From Pseudomonas marginalis (GTDB lineage Bacteria; Pseudomonadota; Gammaproteobacteria; Pseudomonadales; Pseudomonadaceae): DNA of 64,000 nt. The first letter of the stretch is position 1. Each line of letters opens with the position of its first letter. The notes under the pieces are model-generated. The model saw only the letters and a list, made by a program, of their open reading frames with translations, was not told the DNA's origin and did no database searches. The stretch spans positions 124,001 through 188,000 of the forward strand of contig NZ_FNSU01000002.1 of the NCBI RefSeq assembly GCF_900105325.1, given 5' to 3'. Below, piece after piece: positions 7,137 to 16,632 of this stretch. The position numbers and the translations under genes were made by a program.

Positions 7137-9842
7137 ATGAACCTCACTCTGTTGAAAGAGTTCTTCGCCGGCTTCCTGCGGACCCGGCATATCGCCCGGC
7201 ATTTCCGCCGCCTGGCGATGCTCGAAACCGTCACCGATGCCAGCGTCAGCCGCGAAGTGCCGCCCACCCTGGCGCAAACCCTGGTGGTCGCGGCCAACAG
7301 CAGTGCCGTGCAATTGCTCGGTACGTTGGGCAGCCATGCCGAGGGCTTGAGCAGCCTGGAAGCCGACGCCCTGCGCGTGCAATACGGCCTCAATGAAGTC
7401 GAGCACGAGCAGCCGCTGCCGTGGTGGGTGCACCTGTGGCATTGCTACAAGAACCCGTTCAACCTGCTGCTGACCTTGCTGGCGGTGATCTCCTGGCTGA
7501 CCGAAGACATGAAGGCCGCCACGGTGATTTTCTCCATGGTGGTGCTCTCGACGCTGCTGCGGTTCTGGCAGGAGGCCAAGTCCAACAAGGCAGCCGATGC
7601 GTTGAAAGCCATGGTGAGCAACACCGCCACGGTGCTGCGCCGGGATGATGCCAAGCGCATTGAATTGCCCATCAAGCAGTTGGTGCCAGGCGACCTGATC
7701 GTGCTCTCGGCCGGGGACATGATCCCCGCCGACTGCCGCGTGCTCAACGCCAAGGATCTGTTCGTCAGCCAGGCGGCGATGACCGGGGAATCGATGCCGG
7801 TGGAGAAGTTCGCCCAGCAGCACGACACCAACACCCGCAACCCGCTGGACCTGGAGAACATCCTGTTCATGGGCACCAACGTGGTGTCCGGCGCCGCGAC
7901 GGCGGTGATTCTGACCACCGGCAACAGCACCTATTTCGGTGCGCTGGCCCAACGCGTGACCGCCACCGACCGTGCGACCACCTCGTTTCAGCACGGCGTT
8001 AACAAGGTCAGCTGGCTGTTGATCCGCTTTATGTTCGTGATGGCGCCGCTGGTGTTGTTCATCAACGGTTTCACCAAGGGTGACTGGACCGAAGCGCTGC
8101 TGTTCGCGCTGTCGATTGCCGTGGGCCTGACCCCGGAAATGCTGCCGATGATCGTCACGTCCACCCTGGCCAAGGGCGCGGTGTTCCTGTCGCGCAAGAA
8201 GGTCATCGTCAAGCGCCTGGATGCGATCCAGAACTTTGGCGCGATGGATGTGCTGTGCACCGATAAGACCGGCACCCTGACCCAGGACCGGATTTTCCTG
8301 GCGCGTCATGTGGACGTGTGGGGCGAGGAGTCCGACGACGTGCTGGAGATGGCTTACCTCAACAGCTACTACCAGACCGGCCTGAAAAACCTGCTGGACG
8401 TGGCGGTGCTCGAGCACGTGGAGGTGCATCGCGAACTGAAGGTCGGCACCGCGTTCCAGAAGGTGGATGAAATCCCGTTCGACTTCAACCGCCGCCGCAT
8501 GTCGGTGGTGGTGGCCGAACAGGGCCGGCCGCATCTGCTGATCTGCAAAGGTGCGGTGGAGGAGATCCTCTCGGTGTGCAACAGCGTGCGCCATGGCGAG
8601 GTCAACGAAGCGCTGACCGACGACCTGCTGGCGCGCATTCGCCAGGTCACTGCCGCGTTCAACGAAGAGGGCCTGCGGGTGGTGGCCGTGGCTGCGCAAC
8701 CGATGGCCCCGGGGCGCGACACTTACAGCCTGGCGGATGAAAACAACCTCACGCTGATCGGCTACGTCGCATTTCTCGACCCGCCCAAGGAAAGCACTGC
8801 GCCCGCTCTCAAGGCGCTGAAAGCCCATGGTGTGGCGGTCAAAGTGCTGACCGGCGATAACGAGCTGGTCACCGCCAAGATCTGCCGTGAAGTGGGCCTG
8901 GAGCAACAAGGCCTGTTGATGGGCAACGACATCGAGGACATGACCGACGCCCAGTTGGCCAAGGCCGTGGAAACCACCAATGTGTTCGCCCGCCTGACGC
9001 CCAGCCACAAGGAACGCATCGTGCGCCTGCTCAAGGCCAACGGGCATGTGGTGGGCTTTATGGGCGACGGCATCAACGATGCACCGGCGCTGCGTACAGC
9101 AGACATTGGTATCTCTGTGGACAGCGCGGTGGATATCGCCAAGGAAGCCGCCGACATCATCCTGCTGGAAAAGAGCCTGATGATCCTGGAGGAGGGCGTG
9201 CTGGAGGGCCGGCGCACCTTCGCCAATATGCTCAAGTACATCAAGATGACCGCCAGCTCCAACTTCGGCAACGTGTTCTCGGTGCTGGTGGCCAGTGCGT
9301 TTATCCCGTTCCTGCCGATGCTGCCGATGCACCTGCTGGTGCAAAACCTGCTGTATGACATCTCGCAGATCGCGATCCCGTTCGATAACGTCGACGAGGA
9401 CATGCTCGCCAAACCACAACGCTGGCAGCCGGGGGACGTGGGGCGGTTCATGCTGTTTTTCGGGCCGATCAGTTCGATTTTCGACATCACCACGTTCGCA
9501 CTCATGTGGTATGTGTTCGATGCCAACACCCCTGACCACCAGACGCTGTTCCAGTCCGGCTGGTTCGTGGTGGGGCTGCTGACCCAGACGCTGATCGTGC
9601 ACATGATCCGCACCCCGAAAATCCCGTTCCTGCAAAGCCGCGCGGCGATGCCGTTGATGGTGATGACCGCGGTGATCATGGCCGTGGGGATCTTCCTGCC
9701 GATGGGGCCGCTGGCGCATTACTTCAAATTGCAGGCGCTGCCGTCGCTGTACTTTGTGTTCCTGCCGGTGATCCTGCTGGCGTATATGGCGCTGACCCAG
9801 GCGGTGAAGGGCTACTACATCCGTAAGTTTGGCTGGCAGTGA
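7137..9842 (+). CDS. mgtA: magnesium-translocating P-type ATPase MgtA
   Basis: A 901-residue inner-membrane P3B ATPase importing Mg2+. The phosphorylation motif CTDKTGTLT is near residue 376. TGES of the actuator domain, KGAVEEIL of the nucleotide-binding domain and MGDGINDAPAL of the hinge are all intact, with ten membrane segments in the usual places. The N-terminus is preceded by a GCAGGAG ribosome binding site. It is followed after 16 bp by mgtC, the usual partner. Expression is likely governed by the long structured leader. Confidence 0.95.
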   Translation: MNLTLLKEFFAGFLRTRHIARHFRRLAMLETVTDASVSREVPPTLAQTLVVAANSSAVQLLGTLGSHAEGLSSLEADALRVQYGLNEVEHEQPLPWWVHLWHCYKNPFNLLLTLLAVISWLTEDMKAATVIFSMVVLSTLLRFWQEAKSNKAADALKAMVSNTATVLRRDDAKRIELPIKQLVPGDLIVLSAGDMIPADCRVLNAKDLFVSQAAMTGESMPVEKFAQQHDTNTRNPLDLENILFMGTNVVSGAATAVILTTGNSTYFGALAQRVTATDRATTSFQHGVNKVSWLLIRFMFVMAPLVLFINGFTKGDWTEALLFALSIAVGLTPEMLPMIVTSTLAKGAVFLSRKKVIVKRLDAIQNFGAMDVLCTDKTGTLTQDRIFLARHVDVWGEESDDVLEMAYLNSYYQTGLKNLLDVAVLEHVEVHRELKVGTAFQKVDEIPFDFNRRRMSVVVAEQGRPHLLICKGAVEEILSVCNSVRHGEVNEALTDDLLARIRQVTAAFNEEGLRVVAVAAQPMAPGRDTYSLADENNLTLIGYVAFLDPPKESTAPALKALKAHGVAVKVLTGDNELVTAKICREVGLEQQGLLMGNDIEDMTDAQLAKAVETTNVFARLTPSHKERIVRLLKANGHVVGFMGDGINDAPALRTADIGISVDSAVDIAKEAADIILLEKSLMILEEGVLEGRRTFANMLKYIKMTASSNFGNVFSVLVASAFIPFLPMLPMHLLVQNLLYDISQIAIPFDNVDEDMLAKPQRWQPGDVGRFMLFFGPISSIFDITTFALMWYVFDANTPDHQTLFQSGWFVVGLLTQTLIVHMIRTPKIPFLQSRAAMPLMVMTAVIMAVGIFLPMGPLAHYFKLQALPSLYFVFLPVILLAYMALTQAVKGYYIRKFGWQ

Positions 9843-9858
9843 ACAGGGACGGTTTCCC

Positions 9859-10575
9859 ATGCAAGCAATCGACAACATCAACCTCAACTCCCTGGTCGAT
9901 ACCCTGGTCAGCCTCACCGCCGCGTTTATCCTCGGTGGCCTGATCGGCTTCGAGCGCCAGTACCGCCAACGCACGGCGGGCCTGCGCACCAACGTACTGG
10001 TGGCGGTGGGTGCGGCGATTTTCGTCGACATGGCCAACCGCCTCGGCGGTGCGGAAGGCGCCGTGCGGGTGGTGGCGTATGTGGTGTCGGGCATCGGCTT
10101 TCTGGGGGCCGGCGTGATCATGCGCGAAGAAGGCAATGTGCGCGGTCTCAACACCGCCGCCACGCTCTGGGCGTCGGCAGCGGTGGGGGCGTGCGCCGGT
10201 GCCGACCTGGTCCTCGAAGCGTTGTTAGGCACGCTGTTTGTGCTGGCGGCCAATACGCTGCTGCGGCCCATCGTCAATAACATCAACCGCCAACCGCTGG
10301 ATGTGGTGTCGGCGGAGGTCACCAACATCCTCTATGTGATTGCCCGGCGCACCCAGCAAACCGCGGTATTGGCGTTGCTGGAAGCCGAACTGGCGCGCTG
10401 TAACTACCCGGCCAGCGATGTCGATGTGCGGCCGTTCGGCACTGAGGAAGTTGAAATCGAAGCCACACTGGCGGTGACCTCGGTAGACGGTGACGAGTTG
10501 GATGCCCTGGTGGCGCGAATTTCCAGGTCGACCCTGGTGGTGCAGGCCTTCTGGAGCCCCAGCACCACCGAGTAG
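9859..10575 (+). CDS. mgtC: MgtC/SapB family membrane protein
   Basis: A 238-residue protein. The N-terminal half has the hydrophobic MgtC core (FILGGLIGFERQYRQRTAGL, then GLRTNVLVAVGAAIFV) with about five membrane helices. The C-terminal half is an ACT-like cytoplasmic domain. MgtC supports growth in low Mg2+ and, in Salmonella, modulates the F1Fo ATPase. It is not itself shown to transport Mg2+. The start at 9859 is chosen because family homology begins there. It is cotranscribed with mgtA. Confidence 0.92.
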   Translation: MQAIDNINLNSLVDTLVSLTAAFILGGLIGFERQYRQRTAGLRTNVLVAVGAAIFVDMANRLGGAEGAVRVVAYVVSGIGFLGAGVIMREEGNVRGLNTAATLWASAAVGACAGADLVLEALLGTLFVLAANTLLRPIVNNINRQPLDVVSAEVTNILYVIARRTQQTAVLALLEAELARCNYPASDVDVRPFGTEEVEIEATLAVTSVDGDELDALVARISRSTLVVQAFWSPSTTE

Positions 10576-10843
10576 CTTTGGAGAGTTCTGAGGAAAAGTC
10601 CTACATTTAGTCGAGATTATCCCTTCATTGGCAAAAACACGCGGTTGCTAAGGTTGCGCGCTTGCGCCTGTTCAGGAATCAAGGCGTGGCTTCACATGTT
10701 TACTGTGTTTTTCAAAAGGAGGGGCCTGTACTGCCTGAGGTGTTTGACTGAGTAATCAGTGCCGCTTGTCGGAACTGTTACTTTTCACAGGTAGTGGGGT
10801 CTCGCGTGATATGTAAGCGTACTGATCTTCCCAGGGGAGTCTT

Positions 10844-11473
10844 ATGAGCAACAAAGCTTTAATCGTGGATGATCACCCTTTTATACGCGCTACCGTGAAG
10901 TATCTGTTGAGGCAGGAAGGTTTCGATACTATCTACGAAGCGGGTAATGGCGCTGATGCCATGCAGATTGCTCGCGAAGAACGTCCGGACCTGGTCATTC
11001 TCGACCTGGCGATGCCCAAGCTCGGTGGGTTGGAGGTGATCAGCCGGATCAAGGCGCTTGAGTTGCCCTGCCGGATCCTGGTGCTGACCTCGTATCTGGC
11101 GGTGTTTTTTTCCACTCGCTGCATGCGCGCCGGAGCGATGGGTTTTGTTGCCAAGACCGGTGAACTGGATGAGCTGCAAAAGGCGATCAGGGCGATCAGG
11201 TCCGGCTACAGTTGCTTCCCCAGCCTGCCCACCAGTTCGGTGCGTCGCGACGACCTGCAATCGACCGAGCAGGAGTTGGTGGAGGCGTTATCCGATCGCG
11301 AATTGACCGTGCTGCAGAAGCTGGCCCTGGGCCTGGGCAACAAGGATATTGCCGAGGATATGCTGTTGAGCCACAAGACTATCAGTACGTACAAGACGCG
11401 GCTCAAGGAGAAGTTGCGTATGTCGTCGGTGGTGCATCTGTCCAAGTTCGCCCAGCGCAATCATCTGATCTGA
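10844..11473 (+). CDS. response regulator, BvgA/EvgA-like (REC + LuxR HTH)
   Basis: A 209-residue NarL/FixJ-family regulator. The receiver has DDHPF near residue 9 and the phospho-acceptor aspartate in LVILDLAMPK near residue 54, with the lysine in FVAKTGE. The C-terminal LuxR HTH is clear (LSDRELTVLQKLALGLGNKD, then LSHKTISTYKTRL). It ends one base before the start of the hybrid kinase, so the two are translationally coupled and form a cognate pair. Target genes are not evident here. Confidence 0.92.
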   Translation: MSNKALIVDDHPFIRATVKYLLRQEGFDTIYEAGNGADAMQIAREERPDLVILDLAMPKLGGLEVISRIKALELPCRILVLTSYLAVFFSTRCMRAGAMGFVAKTGELDELQKAIRAIRSGYSCFPSLPTSSVRRDDLQSTEQELVEALSDRELTVLQKLALGLGNKDIAEDMLLSHKTISTYKTRLKEKLRMSSVVHLSKFAQRNHLI

Positions 11474-11474
11474 A

Positions 11475-14400
11475 ATGCTCACCTCCCGGCGGGTGAAACG
11501 CGCGGCCATCCTGCTGATGGGGCTGTTGCCCTGGGCGGTGATGGCCTTGGAGGAATCCCACGATCTGAAACTGCTGGGTCACTCCACTCTTGAAAATCCC
11601 TCGGTGGTGTTGAACGAAGCCGACTGGCGCTGGCTACGCGAGCGCCGCACGCTCCTGATGGGGGTGTCGGCCCCCGACTACGCGCCCTTTGACTTGAGCA
11701 ACAATGACGAGCTCGAGGGCATCACGGCCGATTTTGCGGCACTGGTTGCCCAGGCGCTGAATATCACCATCGACGTGAAGCGCTACGACACCCGTGATGA
11801 GGTGATCGAAGCCCTGAAGACCGGGGCCGTGGATTTTGTGGGATCGGCCAACGGGTTCGAGGCGGCCGACCCGGAGCTGGTGCTGTCCCGATCCTACGCC
11901 AATGACCAACCCGCGCTGGTGACGCGTGCGGGAGAAAACCAGGCGCTGAAGGCTGACCTTGCCGGCAAGCGCCTGGCGATGCTCTACCACTACATGCAGC
12001 CCGAGGCCGTCCAGGCCTTTTACCCCGATGCGCGATTGCTCTTGTTTGCCTCGACCTTCGAAGCCATTGGCGCCGTTGCGTTCGGCCAGGCGGATGTGTA
12101 CCTGGGTGACGCCATCAGCACCCGCTACCTGATCAACAAGAACCACCTTAATAACGTGCGCATGGCGGACTTCTCCGCATTGGAGGTCAACCCTTTCGGG
12201 TTCGCATTCGCCAAGGACAATACCCGCCTGTTGGGCATCATCAATAGCGCACTGGCCGCCGTTCCGGCCAACCAGCAGATGGAAATCCTGCGCCGTTGGA
12301 GTGCCGGCGGCAGCGGGTTCCTGGAGGCGGAGCAACTGCGCTTGAGCGCAAGTGAACAGCGCTGGCTGGAGAAGCACCCGCGGGTGAAAGTGGCGGTGCT
12401 CGATAAATTCGTGCCGTTGTCTTTTTTCAACGAACAAGAGCAATTCGAGGGATTGAGCTCCGAGGTCCTCTCGCGTATCAGTCTGCGTACAGGCTTGAGG
12501 TTTGATGTGGAACGGGGCAGTTCGCTGCCGCGGCAAATTGAACAGGCCAGTGCCGGTCGCGTGGACATGCTGGCGGTCGTCACCCCCAGTGTCGAGCGGT
12601 CCGAAAAGATCCGCTTTACTCGCCCTTATCTGTCCAGTCCCTATGTATTGGTGGTGCGCACCCACGACGAGCATCTGGTGACCCTGGAAGATATGCCTGG
12701 CAAACGCATGGCGCTTATTCGCGGCAACAGCCTGGCCGGGCAAATCAGCCGGGACTACCCAGGCATCGGGTTTGTCGACGTGGAGAACCCGGAGCAGGCC
12801 ATGGAATTGGTGGTCAACGGCAGTGTCGATGCGACTGCGGTTTCACTGATGAGCGCGCGCTACATGATCGCCCGCAATTACCGCAAGCGGCTGCGCATCA
12901 CCAGCACTGTCGGGAGTGAGCCTGCACGCATTGCCTTTGGGGTCAACCGCAGCCAACTGGAGCTGTACTCGATCCTCGACAAGGCGTTATTGAGCATTAC
13001 TCCAGAAGAAATGGACGAGCTGACCAACCATTGGCGCAGCGAGATCATCATCGAAGACAACTACTGGATACGTCACCGCAACATCATCCTCCAGGGGTTT
13101 GGCTTGGCCGCGCTGCTGCTGCTGGTCACCCTGGGATGGGTGTTCTACCTGCGCAGCCTGATTCGCAAGCGCACCCAGGCCGAGCGTGCGTTGAGCGACC
13201 AGATGCGGTTCATGAGTGTGTTGATCGACGGCACGCCGCACCCGATCTATGTGCGCGATCGCCTGGGGCGCCTGATGGCCTGCAACAATGCCTACCTCGA
13301 TGTGTTCGGCTTCAAGTTGGAAGACGTCATCGGTAAGACCGTGGTGGAAACCGACACGGGGAACCCGCCCCAGGCCCAGTCGTTCCATGCCGACTATTTG
13401 CGTTTGATGGCGTTGGGCGAGCCGCAGGTTCATGACCGCGTGCTCAAGGTGCCCGGCGGCGAGGTGTTGACCATCTACCAATGGATGCTCCCGTACCGTG
13501 ACAGCAATGGCAGCGTGGTGGGCATGATCGCCGGTTGGGTGGATGTCAGCGAGCGCCAGCGCTTGCTGGGGCAGTTGCAGGAAGCCAAGGAGGAGGCCGA
13601 CGCCGCAAACCGTGCCAAGACCACCTTCCTGGCGACCATGAGCCATGAGATCCGTACCCCTATGAATGCCGTGATCGGCATGATCGAACTGGCCCTGAAA
13701 AACGCCGAGCAGGGCGTGGCTGACCGCGATGCGCTGGAGGTTGCGTCGGTGGCGTCCCGGAGCATGCTGGAGTTGATCGGCGATATTCTCGACATTGCGC
13801 GAATCGAATCCGGCCACCTGTCCCTGAGCCTGGAACCGGACAATCTGCACGAACTGCTGGCCTCAGTGGCGCGGGTGTTTGAGGGGCTGGCGCGGGACAA
13901 GGGCCTGGTGCTGCAGGTGGAACTCGACCCGTTGATCGACCGGCCGGTGCTGGTTGACCCGCTGCGCTTCAAGCAGGTGGTGTCCAATGTGTTGGGTAAC
14001 GCGATCAAGTTCACCGCCTCCGGCCAGGTGCGCCTGGGCGCCCAGGGTGCACCGGTATTGACCGACGACCAGTTGCACCTGCGGTTGTGGGTGGAGGACA
14101 CGGGTATTGGCATCAGTGCCGAAGATCAGCAGCGCTTGTTCAACCCCTTTATCCAGGGCAGCAACAACGAACAGCCGGCGCGAAGCGGATCGGGCCTGGG
14201 GTTGGTGATCAGTCGCAACCTGTGCGAGATGATGGGCGGTCAATTGCACTTGAGCAGTGTGCTGGGCAAGGGCACGCGGGTGGATGTGACGTTGACGCTG
14301 GCGCTGACCTCGGCCGTGCCTGCCAATGTACCGGTCCCCCACGTTCCGCCAGCGCGCGGGTTGAATATCCTGGTGGTGGATGACTACCCGGCCAACCGCT

Positions 14401-15089
14401 TGTTGCTGGCTCGACAGCTGAGTTTCCTGGGGCATCGCATCACCTTGGCCGAGGACGGCGCCCAAGGATTTTCACTGTGGCAGGCCGGGCATTTTGACGG
14501 CGTGATCACCGATTGCAATATGCCCTTCAAGGACGGTTACGCGTTGGCGCGTGATATTCGTGCACAGGAACGCCAGCGTGGGCTGGCGCCGTGCCTGATC
14601 CTCGGGTTCACCGCCAATGCCTTGCCGCAGGAAGCCGAACGCTGCCGGCAAGCAGGCATGGACGGTTGCCTGTTCAAGCCGACCGGGCTTGAGGACTTAC
14701 GCCTGGCCTTGGCGTCACGGACCGCTGGCGCGCTAACGGATGAAGTGGAAGTGGCGTTTGATTTAAGTTCACTGATCATGCTGACGCAGGGTGATAAGGA
14801 TGCTCTCAACGAGCTGCTGACGCCGTTGCTCAATAGCCTCGAGGAGGACCGTGCGCTGTTGCCGTCCCTGAAATCGCCGGCTGATTTCGCCAAGCTCCAT
14901 GACTTGGCTCACCGCGTTAAAGGGGGCGCGCGCATGGTCAAGGCTCAGGTGTTGATCACGTGCTGCGAGACATTGGAGAGCGTGTGTGAGCGGCATGACA
15001 ACGATGCATCGGACGCTGCGGTAGAGGCGGTAGCTTCGGCCATCGAACAGTTGCATCACAGCTTGAGCCGGTATGGCAATCAGGCTTGA
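11475..15089 (+). CDS. unorthodox hybrid sensor histidine kinase, BvgS/EvgS-like
   Basis: A 1204-residue inner-membrane phosphorelay sensor. After an N-terminal signal region come two periplasmic Venus-flytrap (SBP_bac_3) domains (about 55-275 and 300-530), which bind small solutes. A membrane helix follows near 545-565, then PAS (about 590-700), HisKA with histidine in TMSHEIRTPM (about 724), HATPase (DTGIGIS, GSGLGLVIS), a receiver with aspartate in ITDCNMPF (about 1012), and an HPt domain with histidine in LAHRVKGGAR (about 1145). This is the full BvgS layout, with phosphate passing His-Asp-His to the upstream regulator. The ligand is unknown. Confidence 0.93.
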   Translation: MLTSRRVKRAAILLMGLLPWAVMALEESHDLKLLGHSTLENPSVVLNEADWRWLRERRTLLMGVSAPDYAPFDLSNNDELEGITADFAALVAQALNITIDVKRYDTRDEVIEALKTGAVDFVGSANGFEAADPELVLSRSYANDQPALVTRAGENQALKADLAGKRLAMLYHYMQPEAVQAFYPDARLLLFASTFEAIGAVAFGQADVYLGDAISTRYLINKNHLNNVRMADFSALEVNPFGFAFAKDNTRLLGIINSALAAVPANQQMEILRRWSAGGSGFLEAEQLRLSASEQRWLEKHPRVKVAVLDKFVPLSFFNEQEQFEGLSSEVLSRISLRTGLRFDVERGSSLPRQIEQASAGRVDMLAVVTPSVERSEKIRFTRPYLSSPYVLVVRTHDEHLVTLEDMPGKRMALIRGNSLAGQISRDYPGIGFVDVENPEQAMELVVNGSVDATAVSLMSARYMIARNYRKRLRITSTVGSEPARIAFGVNRSQLELYSILDKALLSITPEEMDELTNHWRSEIIIEDNYWIRHRNIILQGFGLAALLLLVTLGWVFYLRSLIRKRTQAERALSDQMRFMSVLIDGTPHPIYVRDRLGRLMACNNAYLDVFGFKLEDVIGKTVVETDTGNPPQAQSFHADYLRLMALGEPQVHDRVLKVPGGEVLTIYQWMLPYRDSNGSVVGMIAGWVDVSERQRLLGQLQEAKEEADAANRAKTTFLATMSHEIRTPMNAVIGMIELALKNAEQGVADRDALEVASVASRSMLELIGDILDIARIESGHLSLSLEPDNLHELLASVARVFEGLARDKGLVLQVELDPLIDRPVLVDPLRFKQVVSNVLGNAIKFTASGQVRLGAQGAPVLTDDQLHLRLWVEDTGIGISAEDQQRLFNPFIQGSNNEQPARSGSGLGLVISRNLCEMMGGQLHLSSVLGKGTRVDVTLTLALTSAVPANVPVPHVPPARGLNILVVDDYPANRLLLARQLSFLGHRITLAEDGAQGFSLWQAGHFDGVITDCNMPFKDGYALARDIRAQERQRGLAPCLILGFTANALPQEAERCRQAGMDGCLFKPTGLEDLRLALASRTAGALTDEVEVAFDLSSLIMLTQGDKDALNELLTPLLNSLEEDRALLPSLKSPADFAKLHDLAHRVKGGARMVKAQVLITCCETLESVCERHDNDASDAAVEAVASAIEQLHHSLSRYGNQA

Positions 15090-15223
15090 CTGCGGGAGCT
15101 GGCCATTCGGTTGATTTGGGAGAACTCCTACAAGAAGGGGGAACATGCCTGATTTTGTCTTCGGGATATGTCTGGAAAATGGGCCTCGCTCACTGACGAG
15201 CGCTGCCTGCCCAGGGGTTTGCC

Positions 15224-15646
15224 ATGCCGAACAAAGCACTGACCATCCTGATTGCCGATGAACAACACCTGCAACGGTTGTACATCGAAAAAATGCTCAA
15301 TCAGTTGGGGTACCACCGGATCGTGCCGGTACAAACCTTCGAGGAAGTCCAGATACTCACGGCCATCCCGGCCGAACCCTTCGACGTGCTGATCATCAAT
15401 GCGGGGCTGACGGCCCAGGCCTGTGGGCCCCAGCCCCAGGTGCGCCATGTATTGGTCTACGATCACCTGGATGTGGGGGCACACCCTGGCGTAACGCCGG
15501 CGGTGCTGGTGCGGCTGCCCGGCGTGCCGGACAACGTCAATCTCGAACACTTCATGGACATCATCGACCCACCCGAGGCCACTGCCGGCCTGCGGGTGTT
15601 GCCATGGCTGCGCGAGTTATCCCGCACACCGGTGGCGGGGGTTTAG
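15224..15646 (+). CDS. receiver-like protein lacking the phospho-acceptor
   Basis: A 140-residue protein with a CheY-like start (ILIADEQHLQRLYIEKMLNQ) and FEEV, then FDVLIINAGL where a receiver would carry VLIxD. Asparagine replaces the acceptor aspartate, so phosphorylation is not expected. The C-terminal third no longer matches a receiver well. It follows the BvgS-like kinase by 134 bp, and may be a phosphorylation-independent partner of that system. Convergent with the dkgB remnant, overlapping it by four bases. Confidence 0.6.
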   Translation: MPNKALTILIADEQHLQRLYIEKMLNQLGYHRIVPVQTFEEVQILTAIPAEPFDVLIINAGLTAQACGPQPQVRHVLVYDHLDVGAHPGVTPAVLVRLPGVPDNVNLEHFMDIIDPPEATAGLRVLPWLRELSRTPVAGV

Positions 15647-16461
15647 TCCCACTTCGGCGCGATGCCCTTGGGGCTGGTCAAGCGCTGGCCCCGTTCCAGC
15701 CCGGCAATGTGCGCCATGTCAGCAGCGCTCAAGGTCAGTTGCAGAGCCTTGAGGTTGCTTTGCAGGTTGGCACGCTTGGTTGAGGACGGGATGACCGCAT
15801 AGCCCGATTGCATGGCCCAGGCCAGGTTCACCTGCGCCGCTGTGGCCTGATGGCGCTCGGCAATCTGCTGGATCACCGGATCCTTGAGTACTTCACCGTA
15901 GGCCAGGGTCATGTAGGAGGTGATCTGGATACCGTTGGCGGTTGCGAAATCCACAACCTGCCGGTTTTGCAGATAAGGGTGCAATTCGATCTGGTTGGTG
16001 GCGATGTGCTCGGCACCCACGGCTGCGATGGCCTGCTTCATCAGGGCGATGGTGAAGTTGGAAATGCCGATCTGGCGCGTCAGGCCCAGGCGTTTGGCTT
16101 CCAGCAACTGCCCCATGAATTCGGTGACGGGCACCTGGTTCTCTGGCGATGGCCAGTGGATCAGGGTCAGGTCCAGCTAATCGGTCTTGAGCTTGCGCAG
16201 GCTTTCCTTGAGGCTTGGGATCAATTGGCCTTCAGCGAAGTTGGCGATCCAGATCTTGCTGGTGATAAACAGCTCGTCCCGCGGGATGCCGCTGTCGGCG
16301 ATGGCTCGGCCAACGTCCGCTTCATTCTCGTAGATCTGCGCGGTGTCGATGACACGGTAGCCCAGTTCCAGGCCGGTGCTGACGGAATCGATCACCACCT
16401 GGCCTTGCAGGCGAAAGGTGCCGAGGCCGAAGGCAGGGACTTTTGGCGTGAGGGTAGACAT
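15643..16461 (-). pseudogene. dkgB: dkgB, 2,5-diketo-D-gluconate reductase B, interrupted by a stop codon
   Basis: An aldo-keto reductase matching E. coli DkgB along its length: VPAFGLGTFRLQ, ELGYRVIDTAQIYENEADVG, then ITSKIW, SLKESLRKLKTD, stop, LDLTLIHWPSPENQVP, IGISNFT, NQIELHPYLQNR and VIPSSTKRANLQSNL. The in-frame TAG at 16179-16177 falls where DkgB has the tyrosine of KTDYVDLTL, so one base change from TAC or TAT explains it. The start at 16461 has TTGGAG upstream. Both fragments remain in the same frame, so the loss is recent or the base is a sequencing error. Confidence 0.85.
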
Positions 16462-16632
16462 CGGTAACTCCAATAGGGCCGTAGGCAATGGCGTTGAGTA
16501 TCCCCTCGTCGTTGCGTCGGAAACACCGTCGACGCCGAAAAGGACTCTTGCCTGCACGTCACGAATGGCCTGTGTGCCGCAGGTTCTCATGAGGCGCTGT
16601 ACCTGCGGCAGCAGCGCCTCGATCCATCAGCC

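Noticed and set aside
6741..10328. A very long (1195-codon) minus-strand open frame
   Set aside because: It lies antisense to mgtA and mgtC, which are clear full-length genes. Its His/Gln/Arg-rich composition is the usual product of reading GC-rich genes backwards.
11634..14465. Several minus-strand frames of 150-370 codons
   Set aside because: They are all antisense to the BvgS-like kinase, whose domains are continuous over the same stretch.
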